A program made the position numbers and the translations under genes. Below, one piece after another: positions 14,253 to 21,347 of a stretch of DNA of 21,347 nucleotides. How positions within the stretch are numbered: the stretch's first letter is position 1; each line of letters starts with the position of its first letter. This DNA is from Synergistaceae bacterium (GTDB taxonomy: Bacteria; Synergistota; Synergistia; Synergistales; Synergistaceae): contig JAISQC010000125.1 of the NCBI GenBank assembly GCA_031274465.1, positions 1 through 21,347 on the forward strand, in the 5' to 3' direction. The notes below the pieces were generated by a model. That model did no database searches. It was not told the origin of the DNA and was given only the letters and a program-made list of their open reading frames with translations.

Positions 14253-15548
14253 TTAGAACGAGGAGAACATCTCCTCGTCGAACCTCGAGCTGTCATCTAT
14301 CTGCAAATTTTTGCGGAGCTGTATCTTCGGCATGGGGACAACGACGATCCCGGACTCGTCCAAAAAATATTTTTCAGCGTCGTTCTCCGAATTGTAGCCG
14401 ATGACCGTGTGCGGCGGTATGACGTTGTGCGAATCGACGATCACGCGCCTGAGCTTGCAGTTCTCCCCTATCACGACCCCCTGGCCTATTATGCACTCCT
14501 CAAGCACCGCGCCGGGGTTTATGACGCAATGCCGCGACAGGACGCAGCGATGGACCACCGACCCGAGGACCTGGCTCGCCTCAGCCCTCAGGCACCCCTC
14601 GACCGAGCTGCTCATCCCTTTCGCGGGGTAGGTGAAGCCCGGAGGGTCAGAGTAGGACACGGTGCGTATCGGCCACTGCGAGTTGTAAAGCGTCAGCGCG
14701 GAGGGGTGCTGCAGCAGGTCCATGTGGGACTCCCAGTAGGCCTTGATCGTCCCGACGTCCTTCCAGTACGGCCTGTCGTTCCCGGGCAGGACGTTCGTCG
14801 AAAAATCATACGCCAGCATCTTGCACTTGCTGAAGATGCTCGGAAGGATGTCGCGCCCGAAGTCGTGGGTGCTATCGGAGTTTTTGCTGTCGGTCAGGAT
14901 GGCCTCCTCCAATATCTCGCGGGAGAAGATGTAGTTGCCCATGGACACGTAGCTGTAGCCGGGGTTGGATTTTATCTCGGGCGGGTTTGCCGGTTTCTCG
15001 ACGAACCCGTCGATGACCCCTCCCTCGTCCGCCGATATGCAGCCGAACTGAGAGGCCTCGTTCACTGGAACCCTGTTGGCCGCTACGGTGATGTCGGCCT
15101 TGTTGTCGAAATGGTATTGAAGCATCTGGTCTATGTCCATCTTGTAGATGTGGTCGGCCGCGAATATGCAAACGTAATCAGCGTTGAACATCGTCACAAG
15201 GTGGAGGTTCTGGTATATCGCGTCGGCAGTGCCCTCGTACCACCTTTCGTCAGTCCACATCTGCGCAGGCGCCACGTTCACGAAATAATTCCTGCCGCGA
15301 AGGGCCGCGCCGAACTGCCATCCCTGCGTGATGTGCTCCTGCAGAGACTGGCTCTTGAACTGGGTAAGGCAATATATGGAGTATATGCCGCTGTTGACGA
15401 GGTTCGAAAGCGCGAAATCCACGATGCGGTACTTCGCCCCGAACGGAACGGCCGGCTTGGCCCGATACTTGGTCAGCGGCATCAGCCGTTCGCCCTTCCC
15501 TCCCGCCAAAACCATGGCCAGAACCTTACCATATCTTCCCTGTATCAT
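14253..15548 (-). CDS. glgC: Glucose-1-phosphate adenylyltransferase (ADP-glucose pyrophosphorylase)
   Basis: GlgC makes ADP-glucose from glucose 1-phosphate and ATP, the committed step of glycogen synthesis. The 431-residue protein begins with the nucleotidyltransferase loop VLAGGKGERLMPLT and continues with RAKPAVPFG, WYEGTADAIYQNL, the metal-site ADHIYKMD, FVEKPANPP, SMGNYIF and STHDFGRDILP. The C-terminal third is a left-handed beta-helix (GSVVHRCVLSRHCVINPGAV) ending in VIGYNSENDAEKYF, as in the E. coli allosteric homotetramer. That similarity suggests control by a glycolytic intermediate, which I cannot confirm. Its ATG has GAGGAGGAG about six bases upstream, 33 bases after glgA. It is the last gene of the operon. 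Confidence 0.97.
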   Translation of the reverse strand: MIQGRYGKVLAMVLAGGKGERLMPLTKYRAKPAVPFGAKYRIVDFALSNLVNSGIYSIYCLTQFKSQSLQEHITQGWQFGAALRGRNYFVNVAPAQMWTDERWYEGTADAIYQNLHLVTMFNADYVCIFAADHIYKMDIDQMLQYHFDNKADITVAANRVPVNEASQFGCISADEGGVIDGFVEKPANPPEIKSNPGYSYVSMGNYIFSREILEEAILTDSKNSDSTHDFGRDILPSIFSKCKMLAYDFSTNVLPGNDRPYWKDVGTIKAYWESHMDLLQHPSALTLYNSQWPIRTVSYSDPPGFTYPAKGMSSSVEGCLRAEASQVLGSVVHRCVLSRHCVINPGAVLEECIIGQGVVIGENCKLRRVIVDSHNVIPPHTVIGYNSENDAEKYFLDESGIVVVPMPKIQLRKNLQIDDSSRFDEEMFSSF

Positions 15549-15581
15549 ACCATTCTCCTCCTCGAATTTCGGATATAAAGG

Positions 15582-17060
15582 CTAAGATGGCAAATCTCCG
15601 TTCTTCAAGCCCCTGTAGAGGTCGATATACGACGACGTGGACGAATCCCACGAAAAATCCGAGGACATCGCGTTCCTGACTATCGAGCCCCACCTCTCCT
15701 TGTCGTGATACGCGTCGATGGCCCTGTACATGGCTTTGAGCAGTTCGTCCGTGGAATAGTCGCTGAACACGAACCCCGTCCCGTCCGGCGCCCCGTCGCA
15801 ATCGATCACCGTGTCGGCAAGCCCCCCCGTGCAGCGGACGACCGGGATTGAGCCGTAGGACATCCCTATGAGCTGGGAGAGGCCGCACGGCTCGAAGAGC
15901 GACGGCATCGCCGTTATGTCGGACCCGGCGTAGGCGAGGTGGGCCAGCTCCTCGTCGAAATCGGTGCAGCACCAGAAATAGTCGGGGTAAGTGCGGCTGA
16001 ACTGCCTCGCCCAGTCCTCGTACTGCAGCAAACCGGAGCCGATCACGACCGCGCGGCAGTTATCGACCATCAGCCAGTCGAGCATCGTGAACAGTATGTC
16101 TATGCCTTTCTGCTGGACGAGCCTTCCGACGAACGCGACGATCGGCTTGCCGTCGTCCTCCCAATGGCAGTGCTGGACGAGCTTTTTCCTGCACTCGGCT
16201 TTCCCGGACATATCACCGACGCCGTAGCGCGCCGGGATGTAAGGGTCGGCCTTGGGGCTCCATATGTCGTAGTCGATACCGTTGAGGATGCCGGTCAGCT
16301 TGCCCTTCATCGTGGAAAACACCCCGTGCAGGCCGAACCCGCCCTCGGGCGTCTGTATGTCCCAAGAGTAATGGGGGCTCACGGTGGTTATCGCGTCAGA
16401 CGAGACTATCCCGCCCTTGAGCAGGTTCGCCTGCCCGTAGAACTCCACGCCGTCGATAGAAAACGCGTCTTTGGTCATCCCCCACGACGACAGCATCGCC
16501 GGGTCCACTATCCCCTGATGCGCCAGATTGTGTATGGTGAACACCACGTCGTACTCCGACCTCAAAGCCCTGTAGTGCCTGTGCCAGCGGAGGGTCATCG
16601 GCAGCATCGAGGTGGACCAGTCGTGGACGTGGAAGATGTCGGGCTTCCACCCAGCAAATGACTGTATCTCGATAGCGGCCATCGACAGGAAGGCGAAAGG
16701 CATCACCGACGCGGGGGAAAGCGACTGCGGGTAAATTTTCGGGTTGCTGAAAAGCTCAGGCTGTTTGAGAAGATAGACTGGAACCCCTTCGACCTCGGCA
16801 AGCGATACGCTCGCCGAATAAACCCTCCAATTGAGCGCTATATGCACCCGCTCAGGCAATTCCTCGCATTTGCAGCCGTGGCTCTCCACGTATTCCATCA
16901 CGCCCGGGAACGCGGGCAGGAGAACCCGCGCGTCCACCGATCTCTTCCTCAGGAATTTCGGCAACGCCCCCAAAACATCCCCCAGCCCCCCCTGCTTCGC
17001 GAGGGGCGCCATCTCTACGGCGACGTGAAGCACTTTGATCAGAGCGTCTTTAGGACTCAT
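15582..17060 (-). CDS. glgA: Glycogen synthase (ADP-glucose type, GT5)
   Basis: GlgA adds glucose from ADP-glucose to the growing alpha-1,4-glucan. The 492-residue protein has the GT5 N-terminal fold VLHVAVEMAPLAKQGGLGDVLGALP, with ADP-glucose-binding Lys22 in KQGGLGD (the common form is KTGGL or KVGGL). It also has HVHDWSTSMLP, TIHNLAHQG, ATDYDIWSP-like NGIDYDIWSP, FVGRLVQQKGIDIL and the C-terminal FEPCGLSQLIGMSYG with RCTGGLADTV. I start at the ATG preceded by GGGAGG six bases upstream, because the protein then begins just before the first Rossmann strand. The frame is open for another 132 codons, but that part lies antisense-like across glgP and has no family match. It is 20 bases from glgP and 33 from glgC. 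Confidence 0.96.
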   Translation of the reverse strand: MSPKDALIKVLHVAVEMAPLAKQGGLGDVLGALPKFLRKRSVDARVLLPAFPGVMEYVESHGCKCEELPERVHIALNWRVYSASVSLAEVEGVPVYLLKQPELFSNPKIYPQSLSPASVMPFAFLSMAAIEIQSFAGWKPDIFHVHDWSTSMLPMTLRWHRHYRALRSEYDVVFTIHNLAHQGIVDPAMLSSWGMTKDAFSIDGVEFYGQANLLKGGIVSSDAITTVSPHYSWDIQTPEGGFGLHGVFSTMKGKLTGILNGIDYDIWSPKADPYIPARYGVGDMSGKAECRKKLVQHCHWEDDGKPIVAFVGRLVQQKGIDILFTMLDWLMVDNCRAVVIGSGLLQYEDWARQFSRTYPDYFWCCTDFDEELAHLAYAGSDITAMPSLFEPCGLSQLIGMSYGSIPVVRCTGGLADTVIDCDGAPDGTGFVFSDYSTDELLKAMYRAIDAYHDKERWGSIVRNAMSSDFSWDSSTSSYIDLYRGLKNGDLPS

Positions 17061-17080
17061 CTTTGCCTCCCTACCCTTTT

Positions 17081-18820
17081 TCAATGGCCGCGGAAGATCG
17101 TGCCGTAAGCCTTCTCGCAATACTCCTTGACGACCCTGTGCGTGTTGAAATAGCTCGCGTTCAGGGCTATGGTGTGCTTCATCATGCGTATCCACTTCGA
17201 TTTGTCCTTGTTGTAATACGTCGGGATCACCTTTTCGTTGAGCTTGTTGTAAAGATCCATGGCGTCCTGCTTCTCGTCGTACTCGATGAGATCGACCTCC
17301 GTCGGGACCGGGCCTATCGACCAGCCGGTGACGTCCTCTATCCAGCCCTCTATCCACCAGCCGTCCAGCACCGAGAAGTTCATGACCCCGTTGTGGACGC
17401 ATTTCATCCCGCTGGTGCCGGAGGCCTCCCTCGGGCGGATCGGCGTGTTGAGCCACACGTCAACCCCAGCCGTCAGCACCTGGGCCAGCTCCATGTTGTA
17501 GTTCTCCATGAATACCATCGGTATGGCAGAGCCGATATCCTTCGATATGGCGATTATGCGCTTTATGATGTCCTTCGCCGGCAGGTCGTGCGGGTGGGCT
17601 TTGCCGGCGAAGATAAGCTGAATCTGGCCGGCGCCGACGTCGAGAAGCTTCTTGACGTCAGTGAAGAGGAGGTCGGCGCGCTTGTAGGTGGCGGCCCTCC
17701 TGGCGAAGCCTATCGTCAGAATGTCCGGATCCAGCTCGACCCCGGTCTCCTCGAGCACCCTCGCGAAAAGCCGCATCTTCGCGGCCTGATGGGCCTTCCA
17801 CACGTCCTCGTCGGGGAGCTGGAGCGCCTGAATCAGGCGGCTGGGGTCGTTCCTCCACGCCGGGATGTACTTGTCGTAGAGGCGGGCGAAGCCCGGGCAG
17901 GTCCACGTCGCCGAATGAACCCCGTTCGTCACGTAGTCCACCTTGTCGGTGCCGAACATCTTACGGCTGACCTCGGCGTGCTTCTTGGAGACCGCGTTGA
18001 CGTACCGGCTGAACTTCAGGCCGAGCTCGGTCATCGAGACGCCGCTGCCCCCGAGCATCCTGCGGAGCGCGGAAGCGTTGTGCTCCTCAACAACGTGCGA
18101 TATCAGGTCGTACGGGAAGTAGTCGTGCCCTGCGGCAACCGGGGTGTGCGTGGTAAAGATCACTTCCTCGCGCACTTTGTCGAAGTCCTCGTAGCCCAGC
18201 TCCCTCGTGAGCTCCAAGGATATGAACCCGGCGTGCCCTTCGTTCAGGTGGAACGTCTTTATGTTGTTGTAGCCGAGGTCGCGCAGCAGGCGCAGCCCGG
18301 CGACCCCGAGGATCATCTCCTGACAGAGGCGGTAGCGGGTGTCCCCCCCGTAAAGCTCCCATGTGAGGCTTCTGTCGCCCGGGGTGTTCTCGTCGATGTC
18401 GGTGTCGAGGAAGTAAATCGGGAGGGGATATCCGGAGTGCCCGACGTACATGTAGCCCCACGCCCTTACCTGAATCTGGCGGCCCTCCAGTATCACCGAC
18501 ACCCTGTTGTCTAGTCTGGTAAGAAGCTTCTCCGGCTCCCAATCCACCGGCTTTTCGACCTGGCTGCCGTCCTCGGTTAGCTCCTGCCTGAAATACCCCT
18601 TGCGATAGAGAAGCGTCACCCCGACCGCCGGGACGCCGAGATCGGCTACGCTCTTCAGGATGTCTCCAGCCAGAATGCCCAAGCCGCCCGAATAGGTGGG
18701 AAGATGCGGGGATATGCCGATTTCCATGGAAAAATAGCCCACGCTCCTGAAAATGGGGTTGCGCTCAAAGGTGCTCATCATCGAAGTTGTGATGTTTTCG
18801 CCGTAAGTCAGTATCGACAT
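17081..18820 (-). CDS. glgP: Alpha-glucan (glycogen) phosphorylase, short GT35 type
   Basis: This enzyme releases glucose 1-phosphate from glycogen ends using inorganic phosphate. The 579 residues mark the short alpha-glucan phosphorylase class, well below the roughly 800 of E. coli GlgP, which lacks the long N-terminal regulatory part. Landmarks are VGYFSMEIGISPHLPTYSGGLGILAGD near the start, FHLNEGHAGF, TTHTPVAAGHD, GFARRAATYKRADLL and PREASGTSGMK, where Lys473 should bind pyridoxal phosphate. The start ATG has GGAGG ten bases upstream; a later MM pair at residues 14-15 has no better site. It is placed between the GH57 gene and glgA, so the operon makes and degrades the same polymer. Maltodextrin rather than glycogen could be the main substrate. 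Confidence 0.94.
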   Translation of the reverse strand: MSILTYGENITTSMMSTFERNPIFRSVGYFSMEIGISPHLPTYSGGLGILAGDILKSVADLGVPAVGVTLLYRKGYFRQELTEDGSQVEKPVDWEPEKLLTRLDNRVSVILEGRQIQVRAWGYMYVGHSGYPLPIYFLDTDIDENTPGDRSLTWELYGGDTRYRLCQEMILGVAGLRLLRDLGYNNIKTFHLNEGHAGFISLELTRELGYEDFDKVREEVIFTTHTPVAAGHDYFPYDLISHVVEEHNASALRRMLGGSGVSMTELGLKFSRYVNAVSKKHAEVSRKMFGTDKVDYVTNGVHSATWTCPGFARLYDKYIPAWRNDPSRLIQALQLPDEDVWKAHQAAKMRLFARVLEETGVELDPDILTIGFARRAATYKRADLLFTDVKKLLDVGAGQIQLIFAGKAHPHDLPAKDIIKRIIAISKDIGSAIPMVFMENYNMELAQVLTAGVDVWLNTPIRPREASGTSGMKCVHNGVMNFSVLDGWWIEGWIEDVTGWSIGPVPTEVDLIEYDEKQDAMDLYNKLNEKVIPTYYNKDKSKWIRMMKHTIALNASYFNTHRVVKEYCEKAYGTIFRGH

Positions 18821-18877
18821 TCTTACAAAACCTCCGCTTATTTAAGTTTGTTTTCCGAAAAATTTGTTTTAAAAATT

Positions 18878-21280
18878 TTACCCCTCAGGCAGAGCGAAAC
18901 CCAGCTCGCCGGCCAATTCCAGAAGCGCCTCGGACGGCTTTGAAGTCTTTTCCTCCAGCATGCCCCACACGGCGTTCTGAAGCATCCATTTGCCTACCCC
19001 TACCCCCACACCCAGACCCTCAGCCCTCCTCCATTGAAACAAAAGTTTTCTAAAGCCGCCTTCGTCATTTTTTTTATCGGCCGCCAGCAGATCGCCGTAA
19101 AACGCCTCCCCCATCGCCGGAGCGAGGGGGGACAGATTCGGCTTGATGCCGATATTATGTGCTTTTGCCAGCAATTCTTCAAGCTCCGAGCCCGGCTCCA
19201 AAAGCTCGGTCACGCGGCCCGAGGACGCGAGCAGGCCGTCGAGCAGCCTGGCGTACACGAACTCCCCGGCATAGGCGAGGAACGAGGTCGGGCGCACGTT
19301 CATCAGGTTGAGCTGCACGAGCAGGCGCTGATTGTCCTCCAGCAACTGGCGCGCGTACTCCATGTGCTCTTTTTCCGCGTCGCTGGTCCTCTCCTGCGCT
19401 ATGCGGTGCCTGTCGTCGGCCGTGAGGTCGGAAAAATGCCATGGGCCGTGCTCGAATTCCCCTTCGATGAATTTGGATATCGAAAAAATATCGCCGACGT
19501 AAAAATGCTTCCACAGGTCGTCCGGGTCCGGCAGTCCCTTCTCCGACAGGCGGCATACGTCGTCGAGCCCGCCTGTCGTTATGACGATGGAGTTGCCCTT
19601 CCACTCGTCGAGGGTTCTGGTGTCCGTGATTTCAAGCGTCGAGACGCTCATCTCCATGCTGGCGGACGGATATTCGCCGCGCGCGTCCCGCTCTATCCTG
19701 TAAGCGTAGTAGCTCTTCTGTTCTTTCAGCAGGGAAGCCGCCGCGGCGATGTCCCGGATGGACCTCCGGTTGGGGATGACGGTTTTGACGGCCACGTCGT
19801 AGCCTGTGGGCAAATCCGTCGCGTTGCCTTTGGCTTTTTTGAGATCCTCCATGAAGCCCTTTTCGAGGTCAACCCCGGACACTTCCGCGACGCACTCTAT
19901 CGCGCGGATGGCATACGCGATTATCTGCCTCGTCTCTATGCCGGAGATGTCGTTGAAGAACCAGCCGCACGACGTGTACATGAACATGCGCATCCGCTGG
20001 GCCTCGAGCAGGGCGAGTGCTTTCCCCGCCTCATGGGGCTTGAGCTCCCCGCATCTGCCTTTCAGGAACGACGCCTTCCGCTCCATCACTTCCTGCATCG
20101 ATTCATGTTCGCCGCAATCGTCGAGATAAAGGGATATCGCGTCGTCCCTCAACGCCCAAGGCGAGTCGCAGTAGCGCGCCATCTCGCGCTCGTATATCTC
20201 ATCGATGCGGTCCCGCACCCGGTCGAGCGCCTCACGCAGCGGCGCGCGCCACGCCTGATTCCACCCGTGGTCCCCGCCGGTGTGGCAGCCGCAGTCGCTT
20301 CGCCAGCGCTCGACGCCATGCGCGCAGGACCACGACGTGTTTTCCGCTATCTTGCACCGCCATTTGGCTGGATAGAGCTTCAGGAACGCCCCCACATTGG
20401 TCAGCATGACGTTCGGCGAGGCGTAGAGGAGCTGCGCCGCCCTCGCAAGCGCCATCTCCCCGAAATGATGGTGGTGGCCGTACGACTCCCCGTCGGTCGC
20501 TATCGCGAGCAGCCTCGGCTCGTTGTCGAGCGGGAGTTTTTTCAAAAGAGACTCGGCGAAAAAATCACCGCTGTCGAGCAACCCGCCGAACGCTATGTCG
20601 TGCGCGATGCTGCCGTAATAAAACACCAAGGTTATGTTCCTGCCCGAAGGCAGAGTCATCTCGTAAGGGCGCGTCACGTCGAGCCCGCCTCCCCCGGGGG
20701 TCTCGACCCAGTTCCCCCCCGGCGAGCAGATGGCGGCGCACTGGTACGGGGCGAGGATCGTGAACTTTATGCCCTCCGCCGCCAGTGCCTCCAAAGAAGC
20801 GGTGTCCACGGCAGTCTCAGGCAGCCACATGCCAGCCGGTTTCCTCCCGAAACGGTGCTCGAAGTCCTTCACGCCCCATCTGACCTGCGTCTTGACGTCC
20901 CTGTCGCACGCAAGCGGCATGATCATATGGTTGTACGCCTGGGCGATGGCGCCGCCCTCCCCCAAAGACTCGCGGGCCGATATGTCGGCCTTGAGTATCC
21001 CAGCAGAGAGCTGGGGGTCGCGCCTTTCTATCCACCGATGGAGCGTCGGGCCGACGTTGAAGCTCATATGTCGGTAGTTGTTGCTCATGTGGACTATGCG
21101 CCCGTTCGCATCCAGAAGGCGGGCGGCCATGTTCGGCCTGTAGCACTGTTCGTACACGCACTCGTTCCAATCGTGATACGGAGACGCCGTCGGGTCCCTC
21201 AAAACCGAGTCTAGCCACGGATCTTCCCTCGGCGGCTGGTAAAAATGGGAATGTATGCAGACACCGTGCAGCGTATTCAC
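18878..21280 (-). CDS. Glycoside hydrolase family 57 protein with DUF3536
   Basis: An 800-residue cytosolic GH57-type alpha-glucan enzyme and first gene of the glycogen operon. The catalytic barrel starts at once with HSHFYQPPRE (His10, His12). The candidate nucleophile is Glu155 in GMWLPETAVD, and the candidate acid is Asp263 in IATDGESYGHHHHFGE. A cysteine- and tryptophan-rich patch follows (NTSWSCAHGVERWRSDCGC). The remaining 400 or so residues correspond to DUF3536, mostly helical, with a GVGVGVG stretch near residue 755. There is no signal peptide. GH57 contains amylases, pullulanases, glucanotransferases and branching enzymes; motif reading cannot choose, and the DUF3536 group is poorly characterised. 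The start is GTG, with GGAGG ten bases upstream. Fifty-seven AT-rich bases separate it from glgP. Confidence 0.88.
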   Translation of the reverse strand: MNTLHGVCIHSHFYQPPREDPWLDSVLRDPTASPYHDWNECVYEQCYRPNMAARLLDANGRIVHMSNNYRHMSFNVGPTLHRWIERRDPQLSAGILKADISARESLGEGGAIAQAYNHMIMPLACDRDVKTQVRWGVKDFEHRFGRKPAGMWLPETAVDTASLEALAAEGIKFTILAPYQCAAICSPGGNWVETPGGGGLDVTRPYEMTLPSGRNITLVFYYGSIAHDIAFGGLLDSGDFFAESLLKKLPLDNEPRLLAIATDGESYGHHHHFGEMALARAAQLLYASPNVMLTNVGAFLKLYPAKWRCKIAENTSWSCAHGVERWRSDCGCHTGGDHGWNQAWRAPLREALDRVRDRIDEIYEREMARYCDSPWALRDDAISLYLDDCGEHESMQEVMERKASFLKGRCGELKPHEAGKALALLEAQRMRMFMYTSCGWFFNDISGIETRQIIAYAIRAIECVAEVSGVDLEKGFMEDLKKAKGNATDLPTGYDVAVKTVIPNRRSIRDIAAAASLLKEQKSYYAYRIERDARGEYPSASMEMSVSTLEITDTRTLDEWKGNSIVITTGGLDDVCRLSEKGLPDPDDLWKHFYVGDIFSISKFIEGEFEHGPWHFSDLTADDRHRIAQERTSDAEKEHMEYARQLLEDNQRLLVQLNLMNVRPTSFLAYAGEFVYARLLDGLLASSGRVTELLEPGSELEELLAKAHNIGIKPNLSPLAPAMGEAFYGDLLAADKKNDEGGFRKLLFQWRRAEGLGVGVGVGKWMLQNAVWGMLEEKTSKPSEALLELAGELGFALPEG
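18997..19026 (-). other. Potential G-quadruplex in the coding strand of the GH57 gene
   Basis: On the minus strand five runs of three to five G are separated by loops of two to four bases: GGG, GGG, GGG, GGGGG, GGGG. This fits the G3+N1-7 rule and encodes the GVGVG stretch. It lies about 120 bases before the stop, so it would be present in the mRNA before glgP. It may simply be a by-product of GTG/GGG codons. Confidence 0.6.
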
Positions 21281-21309
21281 TCTTTCCCCACCTCCAACAA
21301 ACGGATATG

Positions 21310-21315
21310 ATTATA
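21310..21315 (-). promoter_or_regulatory. Predicted -10 box of the glycogen operon
   Basis: A perfect TATAAT on the minus strand would start transcription about 22 bases before the GTG of the GH57 gene. The best-spaced upstream hexamer (TTTCGC, 17 bases away) is a poor -35, so an activator or an extended upstream site outside the window may be needed. Confidence 0.55.
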
Positions 21316-21347
21316 CCCCACTATGCGCGGCGGCGAAACATCAACCT

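Noticed and set aside
17061..17456. A 132-codon N-terminal extension of glgA that would suggest a fusion protein
   Set aside because: It overlaps the 3' end of glgP, has no family similarity, and the internal ATG has a strong ribosome binding site directly before the normal GT5 N-terminus.
19034..21214. A 726-codon plus-strand reading frame
   Set aside because: It is exactly antisense to the GH57 gene, arginine- and valine-rich in the way GC-rich shadow frames are, and has no family motifs, while the minus strand has clear catalytic motifs.

Overview
The window is high-GC bacterial chromosome (GC-rich third positions, frequent ATA for Ile and AGG for Arg) with compact operons and strong GGAGG-type ribosome binding sites. 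The gene set and two families of short palindromic repeats suit an anaerobic, amino-acid- or glycerol-using gut-type bacterium. Synergistota is my best guess, but this is an impression from protein flavour and codon use; no taxonomic marker was compared. I see no RNA genes, CRISPR array, insertion sequence or prophage.

Layout. (1) 1-992, minus: the N-terminal part of a type I restriction-modification methylase (HsdM), visibly less GC-rich than the rest and running off the left edge. (2) 993-1351: a non-coding junction with the hsdM promoter, a degenerate repeat and two inverted copies of a 12-bp-arm palindrome. (3) 1352-8983, minus: one eight-gene glycerol/dihydroxyacetone operon, read glpF, dhaK, dhaL, dhaM, glpK, glpA-like, an FAD/NAD oxidoreductase, DUF1667. 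(4) 8984-9755: a 772-bp divergent control region. (5) 9756-10223, plus: an Lrp/AsnC-family regulator with its own terminator. (6) 10355-14174, plus: gyrA, psd and pssA, tightly packed, behind a promoter and a perfect leader hairpin. (7) 14191-14240: a bidirectional terminator. (8) 14253-21280, minus: a glycogen operon read GH57/DUF3536, glgP, glgA, glgC, behind a TATAAT promoter near the right edge.

How the genes work together. The glycerol operon imports glycerol and feeds dihydroxyacetone phosphate by two routes: ATP-dependent GlpK then a flavin G3P dehydrogenase, and PEP-dependent DhaKLM acting on dihydroxyacetone. The G3P dehydrogenase is not the GlpABC or GlpD arrangement: GlpC is missing, and a two-Rossmann flavoprotein plus a small four-cysteine protein stand in its place. 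The glycogen operon makes ADP-glucose (GlgC), polymerises it (GlgA) and recovers it (GlgP). No GlgB-type branching enzyme is present, leaving the GH57 protein as the only local candidate for branching or debranching. Psd and PssA are consecutive steps of phosphatidylethanolamine synthesis, here co-transcribed with gyrA.

I found no wholly new system such as a novel defence island. The points most worth following are the G3P dehydrogenase trio, the GH57 enzyme in a branching-enzyme-less glycogen operon, the control region at 8984-9755, the gyrA leader hairpin and the altered second pore motif of the glycerol channel.
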